64,000 nt of DNA. It comes from Buxus sempervirens (taxonomy: Eukaryota > Streptophyta > Magnoliopsida > Buxales > Buxaceae). The notes below the pieces were generated by a model. That model was not told the DNA's origin. It did no database searches and saw only the letters and a list, made by a program, of their open reading frames with translations. Positions 23,517-37,492 of the stretch are shown here, piece after piece. Numbering within the stretch: position 1 is the first letter of the stretch; every line of letters begins with the position of its first letter. The stretch lies in NCBI GenBank assembly GCA_947561395.2, contig OX387184.1, positions 3,100,001 through 3,164,000 of the forward strand. The letters run 5' to 3'. A program made the translations under genes and the position numbers.

Positions 23517-25105
23517 GGGAAATTTACACAAACACCCTATGAGGTTTGGGAAACTATCACAGACACCCCCTGTGGTTCAAAAGTGATCACTTACTACCCC
23601 GTAGTTTCAAAAAGCGTCGTCTACACCCCCTACCGTTACTTTGCACACAAACGGCGTTGGGTATTTTTTTCAAATGGCGGAAATGCCCCTGTTTTAAAAC
23701 CCTCTATTTGTTCTCTTGTCCAATTTTCGTTCTCTTGTCCAATTTAGAGAGAAATCGAATGGAAGATGCCCTAATGCTCTAATCTCTTCATTATCCTTCT
23801 CCTTCACATCCCCTTCACAAAGCATCCGAGAAGGTGTTCTACCGTCCTTGTGCGTCCTTTGTTTTAGTCATGAGCAAGACCCCACACTTATATATCAAGG
23901 AAAGAACCAGATTTTCTTTACCTTAAAACACTCAGAGCGTAGTTTAGGAGTGGGAAGCGAGCATATTCTACCAGAAAAATGGCATTGTTGGTACACGCAA
24001 CGACTAATGCTGGAGGTTTCTTCTCATATGCTTCATTCTAGTGGAGCTCTTGTTGGTACACACAACAACTAATGCAGGAGAAGCAGAAAACAAGCATATT
24101 CTACCAAGGGTTGGGGCAGTGGCAGAGCCATCTAGGGTTCATGGTTGTCAGATCCGCCTGCGTCAAGTGCTGCTTTGGAGTCTGAAGGGGCGGAAGCTCC
24201 GGAGATCAGATGGCTGGGAAAGCATCATTCGTCCGATAAGTCCATAGCAGGCAGAGGCGTGATCATTGGGGGATTGGCCATAGCTATTGCTATTGCTGTC
24301 TTTTGCTATATTCGCATCACCAGAAAAACCAATAGTGACGGTTAAGAGCATTCACTCTTCACCAGAAAATGGCTATACCCAAAATTTTATTTTCTTCCCT
24401 CTTTTCATTTTCAGTTACAATTTCATAAATAGAATCAGTGAAATACAGATCCCCATCTTCTCTGTTCTTCATTTTTGTTTTCTTGAGTTAGGGCCCTTTT
24501 TTTTCGTTTTCCTCTTTTCCTGGGTTTTGCATTCAGGCAAATAGGATTAGGGCTTGCTATTGTGGTGTAAAATGCAATTTAAAGAAATAGAAATTAAAGA
24601 TACAGTGAAGAGAAATATTTTGTGTTTTCGGATCCTCGGTGATGATAGATGAATAATTCTATATTCCTTGGATTGTTTTTATAATTTTAGGCGTTTTTCA
24701 TTTTTAAATTGTTTGAAAGATTCAACAGACCAGTTGACATAAATCGAAGCAGATTAGGGCAAGGGCATCTGTTATTTTCCATGTACTTGTATTTCCCATA
24801 TACCACAGGGGATGCGAAGGAGAAGGAGAATGAAGAGATTAGGGCATTAGGGTATCTTCCATTCGATTTCTCTCTAAATTGAACAAGAGAACGAAAATTG
24901 GACAAGAGAACGAAGAGAGGGTTTTAAAACAAGGGCATTTCCGCCATTTGAAAAAAATACCCAACGCCGTTTGTGTGCAAAATAACGGAAAGGGGTGTAG
25001 GCGACGCTTTTTAAAACTACGAGGGTAATAAGTGATCACTTTTGAACCATAGGGGATGTCTGTGATAGTTTCCCAAACATTATGGGGTGTTTGTATAAAT
25101 TTCCC
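23517..25105. mobile_element. Second Mutator-like element with long inverted ends
   Basis: Terminal inverted repeats of about 300 bp (roughly 23517-23816 and 24808-25105) begin GGGAAATTTACACAAACACC and end with the reverse complement GTTTGTATAAATTTCCC. The flanks TATTAAATA (23508-23516) and TATTAGGTA (25106-25114) match at 7 of 9 bases, consistent with an aged 9-bp MULE target duplication. The outer 130 bp resembles the ends of 5892-7904, so both belong to one family. The interior (23820-24800) carries a coding-like fragment at 24130-24345 and no transposase. Confidence 0.8.
24130..24345 (+). pseudogene. Captured transmembrane-protein C-terminus in the MULE
   Basis: A frame reads LSDPPASSAALESEGAEAP, EIRWLGKHHSSDKSIAGRG, VIIGGLAIAIAIAVFCYIR and ITRKTNSDG before TAA. 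It looks like the end of a type I membrane protein: a Pro/Ser/Glu-rich stalk, one hydrophobic helix and a short basic tail. There is no ATG at the start of the good reading, so it is a fragment. It is probably a host-gene piece picked up by the MULE. The parent family was not identified. Confidence 0.45.
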
Positions 25106-25114
25106 TATTAGGTA

Positions 25115-25668
25115 TGAATCAATTCAGTAACCAGGCTTCAATAAGTCCAGTTTATGGAGGTCAATAATTTCAGACTAGACGGGCCTAGAAAATAGGGCCC
25201 AAGCTCGGGTCAAACTGGATTCGAACACCAGGCCTATAACTGCCAAGGGCCCACCATTAAGATAGCAAAGTCGTTTTAGAATCAAAATAAATCAAATTCA
25301 ACCGTTAATTCTTAAAATTTACCTGCTTTGTATCGTGCTTACTGGGGCCCGCGCACCCGTTCCGTCACTTCCGTGTTGTAAAGAACTAGGGTTTAAAGCA
25401 CAACCCGGGATTCTCTATTCTGAAGTCGGCTATTTTCAAACTCCGGTGTCTGATCGATCTCTTATTACTGATTAGGTGAAACTTCGTTCACATAATTACC
25501 ACCAAACAAACAAACAGAACCAGAGGAAAGGGTTTATGGTGTAATTTCGAATCAGGAAGGCAGAAAACAAAGGAAATCGCTGCCAAAACCCTAATTTACG
25601 GCGCCATATATTCGACGTTCGTTATTCCTGTCTTTCAACGAATGTATTTTCGTTAAATATCGGAATAG
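25115..25668. other. TRM6 upstream region
   Basis: It contains the presumed promoter and 5' UTR of the plus-strand TRM6 gene. ACCCTAGA-like and AACCCTAATTTACGG motifs near 25585-25600 resemble the telo-box (AAACCCTAA) common upstream of plant translation and RNA-processing genes. No TATA box was fixed. Confidence 0.4.
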
Positions 25669-28600
25669 ATGGCGGAAGCTAGTCAGCCTTCTAATTCAGT
25701 TCAAAACCCTAGAGTCACATGGGAAGGTTGCAGTGTGTTGCTCGATATCAACGACGGCGATCGACTGGTTTTTGCTCGCCTATCAGCTGCTTCGTGAGTT
25801 CACATACCGAAGATTTCAAACCATCATCATCTCTTTTCTTAATGTACATCTTTAGATACTTGGAAGTGCGATTACATGTATTCCGATTCATAAACATATT
25901 GAGTTGTGTTTGCAGGACCCTGAAGATTGGGGATAAGAAGTGCTCTCTGCGGCCTTTGGTCGGTTGCCCATTCGGCTCTGTGTTTCAACTAGAAAATGGG
26001 TCGCAGGGGCCTTATCTGTCTCGTGTGAACGCCTCGAACGAAGGTCAGATTCTCAGTTTAGATTTTTTTAACGAGTCCTGTTTCATTATTTATTTATATT
26101 CACCTGGCATTGCCTGCAATCTTGTTGATATAAATGTTGAACCAAATTGGAGAATATTTGCTACAGTCAACCTTCCCGTCCAACATTATGTGTGCTTTTG
26201 GACTCAGAACGTATTTTGAGAAATAATGATGTGAATAAATTTGCTGAATTTAAGTGATTTTCAAGTCTGGCAATAATTGGATTTTGTTTATACCGTGTTT
26301 GATCCAACTCCTTACACTGGAAATTCACGATGATGTACAGGAATGGTTTGAATTGTTAATAAAGACATTTAAGGGAATGCCATTATAATACCTTCAGTAC
26401 TCCGTTTTCATATAATGACTTCCATCGGATGGTTAAAATCTTGATTCTTTCCTTTAGTTTGATGTTGCTTGGTTGGTCAAGTTTTCTATTGCTGAACTTT
26501 TTCCAGATTTTGCATAAACTTGACTAGTCTGAAGCAGCTTATTTCATAATTACTATGTTGAAAAAGTGTTATCCTTTGATTTATTTAGGGACAAAAAGAA
26601 AAAAAAACTTTGGTACATGAAAGCTACATCTAGATGCTTTGTTCCGCCAAGAACAAGGATTTTTTTCCTTTTTGGTTGGCCGTTCTAAATTAACTTTCGG
26701 TATCTGTCAATGTCTTGACTGATGTAGCCCACAATTCAGATGTCAATTCGAATATTGGTCCATTATTTTTCCTTCTTTTATTATTTATTTTGAAAACCAT
26801 GGTGAAGCAGTATTTATTTGGTTGTCATGAAAGTAAGCTAAACAATCAAAAATCCAAAGCTTACATATTTTTTTTAAAATTTTTTTCCAGCCCCTTTCAT
26901 ATATCAAATTATTTTATTTCTTTCCATATGTGTTGTTTGTGCATGTGTGCACTGTACATGTTTTTTTTGTTTTTGTTTTGGATCATATTGTTTATTTTTA
27001 TTATTCTGTTCAGGTAATAATATTTCAGAAAAAGATGACTGTCAAGTGAAAGATGAGTTCAAAGACAATCGTACATTAGTTGATAACAATACTGCCCAAA
27101 GTCTTACAGGTGAAGATATAGATGCAATGCGGAGGTTAGGACCTCTTCCTTTTGATGGATAACGTGAGGCTTTTGCCATGTGGTCTTATGTAAAATTTTC
27201 TTATTCCATACATTTAGACAAATTATTAGCAATTGAAAAAATTATTTATGTTAAATGTAAATTATTAAAATTCTTATTGTTGACGTAGATATTAGTGTCT
27301 TGGAATTAAAGTTGTTTAATGTGACTCAGCATTGTTCTCAGTAATTAATTTGTGACTGAGAATGGTCTTGTAGCCAATAGATTGGAAAAAATTTCAACAG
27401 GACTTCTTTTGAGTGGTTGAAGGGGATGACTTCAAAATTTCAAATATCATTTTGTTGGGTTGGACCAGATAACCTATCTCTCACTCTGGAGGTGGATGTA
27501 GCCTACATCCACTTGTGAGATTGAATGTCGTACTATTGGCATTTTTTTTATTGCAAAAAGGAGGAAGACACTGATAATTCTGGGTTCTAAAGTTTGACTA
27601 AACATTTTAAGACTTTGTTTTGATATAAAAACATTTCAATATCTTTTAAAATCTTGAAATTTTGAGGTGTTATACCAAATTTTATATAATTTGGTGGGAT
27701 TTTGAAAATATTGACACTGGGATTGCTTCTTAAATTTTTGCCAACAGTGGTAAATGATTCTGTTCCTTTTGTGACTGATGAAGCAATTTACACCCCTTTA
27801 TTTTCTTTTGAATATAGGTCAATGCTTTCTGCATATCTCATACAGTAGACAATTTAACAATGTTGAAGGTCTTGGGGGAGGAAATACTTATCCTAGTCTA
27901 ACCTTTTGAAAATAATTCATGGTCTTTGTTTGTGCTTTCCCTTTGTAGAGAATCTTTGATGTGAAGTAGAAAAACTATTATTTATTTATTTTTTGATAAG
28001 TAAAACTATAGCAGTGGATTTTTTTTTTTCTTTTGTCATGGCTAGAACTTGAATTGATGACTTTTATTTAATTTTTCACTACATAATAAAATATTTCCCT
28101 TTTTATGATAAGTACTTATGAGCCATTTGGATAACTGTACATTTATTTGTTCAGCAGGACTGCAATGCTAATTAGTTTCCAAATCCATGCTGTGGGTTGC
28201 ACCTGTTGATACTATTGGAATTGAACATTTTTTACCAACTTATTAATCAAATTTATGCAGGAAGGGTGCCACAGGTGATCAAATTGTTCAAGCTCTTATA
28301 GCTAACAGTACAACATTTGAAAAGAAAACATTGTTTTCACAAGTAAGGTTGGTTAACTGTTTTTCAGATCTTTGCATAATGCAAGTGGGAGTTGACACTG
28401 ATTTCCAGTTCTTATGCAGGAGAAATACAGGCTTCGGAAGCAAAAGAAGTATGCACCTAGAGTACTTTTGAGGCGTCCTTTTACTCGAAGGTAATTTCTC
28501 AATTGCTCCTTCTTTATCTGGAGTCCTTATGGCAAAGTGATTGATTCTAATCAAAATATCTTGTTTGAAAATATTATTATTTTGTTGAATTCTGAAAGAC

Positions 28601-31600
28601 ATCAGTGAGTTAATTTTCTTCATTCAATTAGTAGCAGATCATAGTGCTTGCTAAAACATGTCAATTGCCTGTTTTGCTAATTTGAGGTCTTTTGTTACAC
28701 CTTCTGCAGTGTATGTGAGGCGTACTTCAAGAAATATCCAGCTAGGATTGGGTAATATTTTTTTTCAAAGAATCTTATCAATTTATCTTTCTCACTATTC
28801 ATCTAAATTCTGCTGAATCATCTTGAAGTCTTGAGGTGACATAGGAAGTGCAAATTCTGGCATGCCCAAAATAGTTCAGATTTCTTTTTTTTTTTCAAAT
28901 GGAAGACTATACGTGCAGTAGTTGAATTAAGACACATGAAATGTTTTCTTGATGCAGATGATTAATCTAAAATTAGGAAATGGCTTACTATGAGATATCA
29001 TATCTAATTTACTAAACCATTAATGGGAATCTTGTCATCCCTATTATAAGCATAATGAATCATCTGCAACTAAAGATTGATATCTTAATAGCAATGACAT
29101 TAGATTAAGTGATACAAAGATGATGGAAGCCTCAAAATGAGTCTTGACCTCATGGAACCGTGTCCGCATATTTAGAGATGCTGTATGAGATGTTCCTGTT
29201 TGATTTCAATTCTGACTCCACTGTCATGTAGAGCATTACAGGTTGGATTTCCTTATAAATAGTACGAGATTTAGCTGTCCAATATTCTTTGTTTAAGCTC
29301 AAATGCAATGAGTGCAAACTTCAGATATCAGGTGTCAGTGGGCATTATAATTGTCTGTTATGTTAGCGTTGGTTTTTGCTTTCAAGCCTTAAAATCTGTT
29401 TTCTTTTTTTAAATCGCTGCATTATCCATTTTATGGGGGCCTTGTACTGTTGTAGGGTTAATTTCTTGCTCTCAATTGTTCTTAAAGTGACACAATTATG
29501 ACTACCGTTATTTATAGTCAGTTTGATTGCAAAAGATGTTTGAGAAATAGTGCTCAATGCTGAACGCTTTATCTTGGATAATGTTAGATTTTATACCTGC
29601 TACCAACTAAGAGATATTATGGTTTCCTTTGAGGTTTAATCGCAGGTTTTTTCTTTTCGTCATATTATATAATTCTGTCTAGTCCAGAAACTACACACAC
29701 ACACACATATATATTTATTTGTTTTTAATGAATGCATGCTTTGAAATTTGTTTCCCTATAATTCTCAGGTTCTTGCGGTTTGATACTCTTTCACTTCTGA
29801 TTTCTATGGCCAATGTTGGTGCATCTTCAGATGTTCTTGTTGTGGATATGGTTGGAGGTATTCTTACTGGTGCTGTGGCAGAACGTTTGGGAGGTATGCT
29901 ATTCATTGAATAACTGTGCTTGATAGTTTCTCTGGTATGTGCTGCTTCATAGAGCAAAGAAGCAAAAAACTTTGTGACCCATTACATTGAATATATTGAG
30001 CAAGAGAAATTGCAAGGTTTTTAAGTTTATGATTCATGGTGTCTTTCTTGAAGTGAAAAAGAACTTATTTTATTGTGAGGAAGCTCATGCCACATGCAAT
30101 GCTTATCCAACCTTAGTATGTGAATTAATTAAATGCTAGAACCCTAAGATGACAATAAATAGTAGTAGAACCTATTATAGGGAATACATTTTGTAAATTT
30201 GTAAGTGAAACTTTCTGCAGTTTGGCACTGTGGAAGTATATTCAGCTTCAATGGGAGTAGTTTCAGGTACCCTGGTCAAAAGCATTTTATGGAATATATC
30301 ATGATACCTTAAGGGGAATTTTCTCTTATGTGTTCTTGGCAGACTGATGCTTGATTTTCTCACCAAAGTGGCTGTTAACAATGTTTTTCTAATGAAAGCA
30401 ATTGTACTTGAATTAATTCAAAATGTAGTAAATTTTAGCTAGTTTTCTTTTTCTTAACTGTTTTTGTTTGATGAATATTAGTTTTTTTATCTTCTTTTGG
30501 TAATTATTGTATCTAAAATTATTTTAAAATAAATCTTACATTTGATTTACTCTTGATGAATATGCAAGCATGTTAGGTTTTTGGTGTTATTGTGTTCAAA
30601 ACATCATATCTATGTCCATATCCAAATTATTTAGACTTTTGATGGTATAGGAGTACAAGGTTTCTTTCACTATGTTTATTTGGAGCCTCCGAACCTAAAA
30701 GGATGGTACTCTAGTTGAATGCCTATTTGAGATCTTGTGCCTTTTTATCAGGGTGGTGCCCCTATGCGGTTAAATTTGTGTTTGGTGTTTGATATTAATG
30801 ATCTTGCAGTTGGGGTTTTGTAATCACTCAGTGAAACATCCTTTATGGAAGAAATGGAACCTTCAGCCTTAGAGTTACTTGCTGTGAAAATAGAGCCAAC
30901 TCTTAATATTTTGATGCATGGAATGCAATTTATATTATTGAATCATAATATTCAAGTATGTTTTTTCTTTCATAAAATTGAGAAAAAGAACATAAAAGTT
31001 TACCAAAAAAATCTATAAATTGTGTACTTCACAAATCACTCACAATAAGTAATATAAAATTGCACTTTGGTGTATAATATTCAAAAAATGGATGTCACAC
31101 ATATTCATTATTCAGCAGTCTTCAGCTTTCTCTTACCCATCATAAACTTTTTCTTCATTTTTGGAACCTAACAGGAAGTGAAATGTATCGTTCTTAAATA
31201 ATACTTTGTTTAACCTTCTTAATATTTTGGGATAATGCATTTGTTGTATTTTTAAAAATTTCTCAAAAGCTCAGCAGAAAAAAAAACAAAAAAAACAAAA
31301 ACAAAAGAAGTCCTCAGAAAAAAAAAATGGTTTGAACCTGATTCATGGGCTATTTGTGGTTGTTGAATTTTGCAATTTATAGTGAAATTTGTGATCTGAA
31401 TCTTGCAGTATTGAACTTAATCCTACGATATTAGTGTTCTGTCATTCAGGGGAGAGATTCAGATCATGAATCGGGGGATTTTTTATACATTTCTGTTTTT
31501 AGAAGGTGAAAATTTGTGTCCTCGATTAATTCTTAGAAAGTATCGCTTAGGTTAACTGTATGATTTCTGTGCATAGAATCATCTGCTGTGGCCCCCAAAA

Positions 31601-34600
31601 GTGGAACTGTCATTCACCTTAATAATGTGATTTGGTCCACTCACATCCACCAGTTATTGCATGATAATTTCTAAAAATAGGCTGCTTTAAGATGATTCTA
31701 GCAGGCCCACGTGCACGTTAAAAAAAAAAAAGAGATGGAACGGTTTTAAAACGGATTGATTAGGTTTTAAGAAATTTGGAACATTTTTGACAATTGTACC
31801 CTTTTATTGATAAGTATTGGTTGTGAATATGTAAGGGCTATTGTGGAAAGATGAATATTTTGCTCGGCACACTTCCCAAGGGAACGCCTTCTTTTATATA
31901 TAGTAAGATGATATGTTAACTACAATGCTGATCATAAGATACTCACTGTCTTTCTCTTCAATAAATGCAACTAAATCCTTTTGATATTACTGTCTCCTGT
32001 AACAGGAGGAATTATTTCACATACCCTAATGGTAGTTAAGAGTATATTCTTTGTTTGACAGGTACAGGTTATGTGTGCAATACATATTTTGGAACCAAAC
32101 CGTATTCTATGGACATAGTTAGGATATTCAACTTCAATAGTGAAATTTGCAGCAGGTACACATGGTTTTATGTCTTGTAATTTAGTCAACATAATTTCTT
32201 CAAATATTTTTTCATTATTTTCCCCTTTTTGAAAGATTGTTGTAATCTGATTTTGAATGTTGTACCCAAGTCTGTTGAGATTATGTGCATCTTGAGACAG
32301 AAGCCAGAGAATCGTTGTCAGTCATCATTTTTATGAAAAACACTTCAGATTTTCGACCTGTAAAATTCCCTGAGTTACGTATGCAACTTCGTTGATCAAC
32401 CTTCTTGGGCATTTGTTAAAGGCCATCAGTATATGAAGCCGCTGTAAAATCAACAACAACAACATAGACAGCTAGCTCCCACAGCACAATCTCTCTCTCA
32501 CAAGAATCAATTACAAGATTCTGAACATGCACAATCTCCATAATTTTCACTGTTTAGTTCTTTTTATATCAGTTTGATTTCATGGATGGAAGTTTTTACC
32601 TGGATAACTTTGTTGATGTTATTTTCATTGCTATATCTTTTGGGCATTGCTCATCCCAAGTTCACATACATTTGATCTGTTACATCAGGTAGCAGGTGGT
32701 TTAAAAGTTTTCTTAGATCTCATAGGACCGAAATTTTGAATCATTGTCTGTGTCTTATTTGACAGATTGAGGTGGTTAAACAGGATTTGTGTTGCTGATT
32801 GCAACTAGTTGGAATAAGGCATTTTGTTGTTGTTGTTTTAGACTTCTAACCTGGATGATTCAATTATTAGGTTATTAATGGCCTCCTTCATTTTTTTGAT
32901 GGTTGGGTTTTTGCATTCTTTTTTGCTGCATGTTCATTATTATAAGGATATGTCTGGCCTGCTGCTTGCACATAACTTATGTACAACTCCTAGTTAATGT
33001 CTAGTATTTTTTTTTAATTTTTTTTTGAGCCTAAATTATGGTTTTGACTTGTAATCTAACTGAAAATATGAATTTCAATAGGGTGAATGACAGGATACGT
33101 TTTGTGTTTCTGATGGCAGCTTGTTGGGGGTGGCCATTAATGTTGATGATATGGTCAATCAACAGAGTAGTATGTGATCTTCTCTGGAGAGATATGAACT
33201 TGCTTTAGCACATCCAGCATGTATATGGTCCCCTAAACTAAAGAGTGACCTGGTGAATGATGCTAAAATTTTGTGTTTTTTTCCAGCTTTCCAAAGGGAA
33301 TTTGATTGACTGGATGTGTCGTATTGCCAGTGTAGTTGATTGTTATTTGTAACTTAGTCTAAATGTAGCAAATTTGGGGTTTTCCAACTGGTTACATGCA
33401 GCATCAAACCGGTAGGTTGGGTATTTTCCTTGTATTAATTGTTTTCATTAAAAAATTAACTGCCATTGGCTGCATTGAATGGATGGATTATATTAAAATC
33501 AGATTTCATTGTTCTGTATCTATGGGCCAAAACTTTTCAAATTTATGCCAAAATTTTTTTTTGTTGTCAATTTCAGAATGTATCATCAAACTAGTAGGTT
33601 GGGCATTCTCCTTTATTAAATGTTTGTATTCACTGATGTTAGGTGCATCTAATGTGTTCCTATGAAATTTTCACTAGTTAAAGGTAGTCATCTCAACTCT
33701 AAATCTGACATGACATATTGGAATGGGGGAACAGGATTCTTGTTGCAGACTTCCAACTTCTTTGGATAAGCAATTTTCTTCTTCTTCTTGTTGTAAAGGA
33801 GGGTTATTTCATGAGCAGTCACTCCTATTTATATGATCAGTCATTATGAACTTCCTGGAAATAATGGTTAATAATTTAGACTTTTTCCCTACTATATTTG
33901 CTGAGGTGCTCTGTTGTGCATTTGGTGCAGGATTGTGAGATATCCTCTTACTGACCTTTCTCAGAAGAGAACTGAACATACTGGACAAAATAATGATGTC
34001 TATTCTTCAGAAATTCAGTCAGATTGGGATAGAGATGCCTCTGCATCTGAATCTGTTTCACCTAGTGATCCAATATCTATATCCGAAGACCAAAATATGG
34101 AACAACAAACTTCTCACTCATGTTCAAAATCAGTCAGCTCCTGTAGCACCACTCTGACATCTGGAAATGAGATGAGCCCTTCTATAGTAATCAAAGCATG
34201 CAGATCCAAAAAACCTGGAGAGAATGCATCACCGGAAGTTGTTAGCTTATGGAAGGAAAATGGATTTTCTAGGTTTGTGCGTGCTAGATGTATCGAGTAA
34301 TTTGTAAAGATGCATTTATTTGTACTTTCTGAGTTTTGAATTTTTTTTTGCAGTCTAATAATTGCTGCTCCAGAGTTGGATACTTGGAGTACAGTTCAAG
34401 AACTTCTGCCTCTTTTATCGTATTCAGCACCATTTGCTATTTATCATCAGTATCTGCAGGTATTTTCCTTTTTGTTTTCCCTTATGGCTGTATTTGTCTC
34501 TTATCTTTGTTTCCATTGTTTGTGAAAAATAATGTCAGATTTATATTGATTGAGGAAAAAACCATCTGATTAAAGCTGGTTGACTGGTAAAGGTTTGTTC

Positions 34601-35401
34601 TTGTGTTTCCTGTAGGTTGAGTGGATTTTTAACTATTGGTGAAAAAAAAGGAAGAAAAGATAAAACTATAAATGATTATATGTATGTACATATGTATACA
34701 TATGTATGTATGTAGATGTGTGTTTGTGTGTATGTGTATTGTGTATGTACAATGGAATAGAATGTTTTGTAGGATGTGCCAAAAACAAAATAATTTTTTC
34801 CTAGAACAACCATGCAGTACCCTATTATAAAATATCTTAATGGGGTAAGTTTGTTTTTTATTTTCTTGTGAAAGATAATGAAGTTGATCACTTGCAGCCA
34901 TTTCTTCAATTTCAATCTCCCTTTGCCTTTTGTTTTATTTGTTTTTTGGTCTTTTGGTGGTGGTGGGTGCTTGTGTTTCAATCCCTACTTTTAGGATTTC
35001 AAATACTACTAAGACTCACTTATTTACTACGTTGCTTCCACTCTATTTGGTTTTTTAAAATACCACGTGACCAAATAAAATTAGGAAAAACATATCATCA
35101 CTACTACAACTACAGTTTTATTATTATTCCTTTTTAATATAATTTTAAATTATTAACGTGCAGTATTACATGTGCTAGACCTACATGTGCTAGACATTAG
35201 GGTATTTTGTGTCTCTGCATGCAGATGTGTTCAGCTGTGTGTATGCACATTCGCATTATTATTCATTATTAAATTATATAATGGCAGAGTCTAAATTTTT
35301 TTTTAGGAGATGTCTCTATATGATATATATTGGTAAGTAGCGGTTTTTCCATCTGAGTGGGAACCTCCGCAAACGAGATTTGTTCAATCTGTCGATCCCC
35401 C

Positions 35402-35435
<34 letters not shown>

Positions 35436-37211
35436 CTCTTCTTTTGGGGTAAAATTGATCTCTGCATCTTGATTGGGCAGCTGCTATGACTGACTGTATT
35501 TGCATTCTGATTGGAGCTTTAGATCTTTACATACTGTTAGACTTGAATGCCTTCATTAAAACAAAATTAACTGGCATCCTTGTTGCTGTTCAAGCTGCAG
35601 CCCCTTGCAACGTGCATGCATAATCTACAGGTTGCAAAAATGGCAGTTGGCTTACAAATTTCAGAACCTTGGCTACGTGAATATCAGGTTGTATATTATG
35701 TCTTTGAAGTTATTTTTTCTGGTTTGGATGTTTTTCTTTTATCCATTTTCTTGGCTTATATGGTTGCTTTGCGTCCGATCCCCTCCCCAACCATTGATAA
35801 GCATGATTCAGGTGTTGAAATTGCTAGTTCATTTGAATTTTGATTAATGAATCTGTCGGAAAGTTCGACTCACCTTAAGAGTGTACGGATTCTGGTAAAA
35901 GTGCTTGCTATTCAGATTCCAGATAGAAAGCAAAAGTTTTTATGTGTGGATACTACCTTGACTACAGATAGATACGGATTTTGATCAATGCATTTGAATA
36001 CATCTGGATCTGAGCTATATTTTGTTGCTGCTTCCTTGACTGTCAGAACCAAGCTCTCAGACAAGCCCTATGATAGTGTCATTCGGTGGGACACTACTTC
36101 ACCAATCCCCATGAACACCCTAACAAAACCCCAAACACCCCGATGACTGAAGCCCACAATACCCCCCCTCCAGAACCATCCCACACACACACACACACAT
36201 ATCCCTCTCTCCCTCTCATGCTTGCATGCAAATGCTTCCAATCATTAAAGGAGTTTACGTCTCCTGAAACAATTGCTACTGTTGGAGAAATCAATTCAAG
36301 AAAACTGTTCATATTGGTAGGATTGGCCAGATTAGAATCACAGGAGGAACGTTTTTAACAGGTCATTCTCTGAAATCGTATTTTAACTTTGAAACTCTTT
36401 ATGATGTGGTTGGCACATCTGTGTCACCGATGACAAGAAAGTGAAACGAGCCTAATGTGTGAGACAAGGTAGTCATTCCTGCTTGGCATGACGCAGATAC
36501 TGAAGTTCTGTACTGAAAAACACAACCAGTGAGGTTGCATTGCTGGGATGGGGGGATTACTCAGGTTCTAAAGTTTTACTGCAGCATTCAATGACACAAC
36601 TAATGAGTTTGTCTTTTATAGACCATCTCATAGTTTGTGTACATGGGGCATAATATTTATCTTACTGTATCCATAACAATACACATACCTATTATCCTCT
36701 TTGTAGTTAGTGCGGGCTTGCATGTATTCTTGATATTGTAAAAATCAAGCGCTTTCTCATGGAGGGGCAGTTTAGATTGGCCACCACGAGTTTGGCTTTT
36801 CTTTTCCCTTTACAAATCTGTGCTGGTAGAAATCTCTTAAGATTGTGTAGGGACCTTAAAACAATATATTTTGTTGGGCCTGGCAGGGATGACTACTCTA
36901 TCCTTTTCCTGTAACTTTTTATATTTAAGGGGATTTGTTTCTTAATCAAAAGAAAATATGACATCATGATATCTATTTCTTTGAAAACATGAATGCAATG
37001 TGCCTTTATGATGTTGGATCCAGGCATGAAATTTTATTTTGTTTATTTGGGAGCTTAAATAAAAAAAAAGAAAAGAAAAGGTTCATTGATATTTAGCATC
37101 AATTTGGTAATCATGCAGGTTCTTCCATCCAGAACGCATCCATGCATGCAAATGAGTGCATTTGGGGGTTACATTCTAAGTGGAACAAGGATATGTAACA
37201 GTGAAGTTTAG
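25669..37211 (+). CDS. TRM6: tRNA (adenine-58-N1) methyltransferase non-catalytic subunit TRM6
   Basis: TRM6 (Gcd10 family) pairs with catalytic TRM61 to make m1A58 in the T-loop of tRNAs. Twelve coding exons were placed: 25669-25793, 25916-26043, 27014-27134, 28261-28342, 28420-28490, 28710-28751, 29769-29893, 32062-32155, 33931-34272, 34354-34459, 35601-35687 and 37119-37211. All are GT-AG and in phase, giving 471 residues. Family blocks seen are WEGCSVLLDINDGDRLVFAR, RRKGATGDQIVQALIANS, TFEKKTLFSQEKYRLRKQKK, YAPRVLLRRPFTRSVCEAYF, DVLVVDMVGGILTGAVAERL, PLLSYSAPFAIYHQYLQPLA and the C-terminal GGYILSGTRI. Exon 9 encodes a Ser-rich acidic insert (about residues 263-375) typical of plant members. 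It lacks the SAM-binding catalytic motifs, as expected for this subunit. Introns are large (up to 2.2 kb) and AT-rich. Confidence 0.95.
34676..34750. repeat. TATG/TGTA microsatellite in a TRM6 intron
   Basis: An imperfect alternating tract built on GTATGTA and TGTGTG in the intron after exon 10. Frames read through it on the minus strand are artefacts. Confidence 0.7.
35402..35425. repeat. (CT)n microsatellite in a TRM6 intron
   Basis: A run of CT dinucleotides about 24 bases long, followed by TTTCTCGCTCTCTC, in the 34460-35600 intron. Confidence 0.85.
36181..36199. repeat. (CA)n microsatellite in a TRM6 intron
   Basis: A run of CA dinucleotides of about 19 bases in the last TRM6 intron. 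Confidence 0.8.
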
Positions 37212-37269
37212 CTCCAAGCCAAATGTTACAACTGACCTTTCTCCTTTGTTCTGGAATAGAAGAAAGGGT

Positions 37270-37492
37270 TAACTTATAACTGAGGAGAGATCATCATCAT
37301 AGTCGGCTTTGAATCAACGAATGGACTGGAAAAGCCTTTTTCTGCATGCTTCCCATTTCAGAATGTATCTTATTTTTGCTGGGCTCACTAGCTTATAACC
37401 GAAAGCAGAGAGCATCATCAGTCAGCTTTCGAATCAACCAATGGACTCTGAAGGTTTTTTCAGCCCCCTTTCCATTTCAGAACTTCTTATTT
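37270..37492. repeat. Diverged tandem duplication downstream of TRM6
   Basis: Two units of about 105-117 bp (37270-37378 and 37388-37492) share ACTTATAAC/GCTTATAACC, ATCATCA, GCTTT(C)GAATCAAC and AATGGACT. They also share CCATTTCAGAA followed by TTATTTTT. They lie in or just past the TRM6 3' UTR. The long frame at 37346-37777 is read through this AT-rich sequence and is not a gene. Confidence 0.7.

Noticed and set aside
25719-26219. 166-codon plus-strand frame overlapping the start of TRM6
   Set aside because: Different frame from the TRM6 exons and reads through intron 1.
35269-35505. Minus-strand frame with RERERERERE run
   Set aside because: Read from the (CT)n microsatellite in a TRM6 intron.
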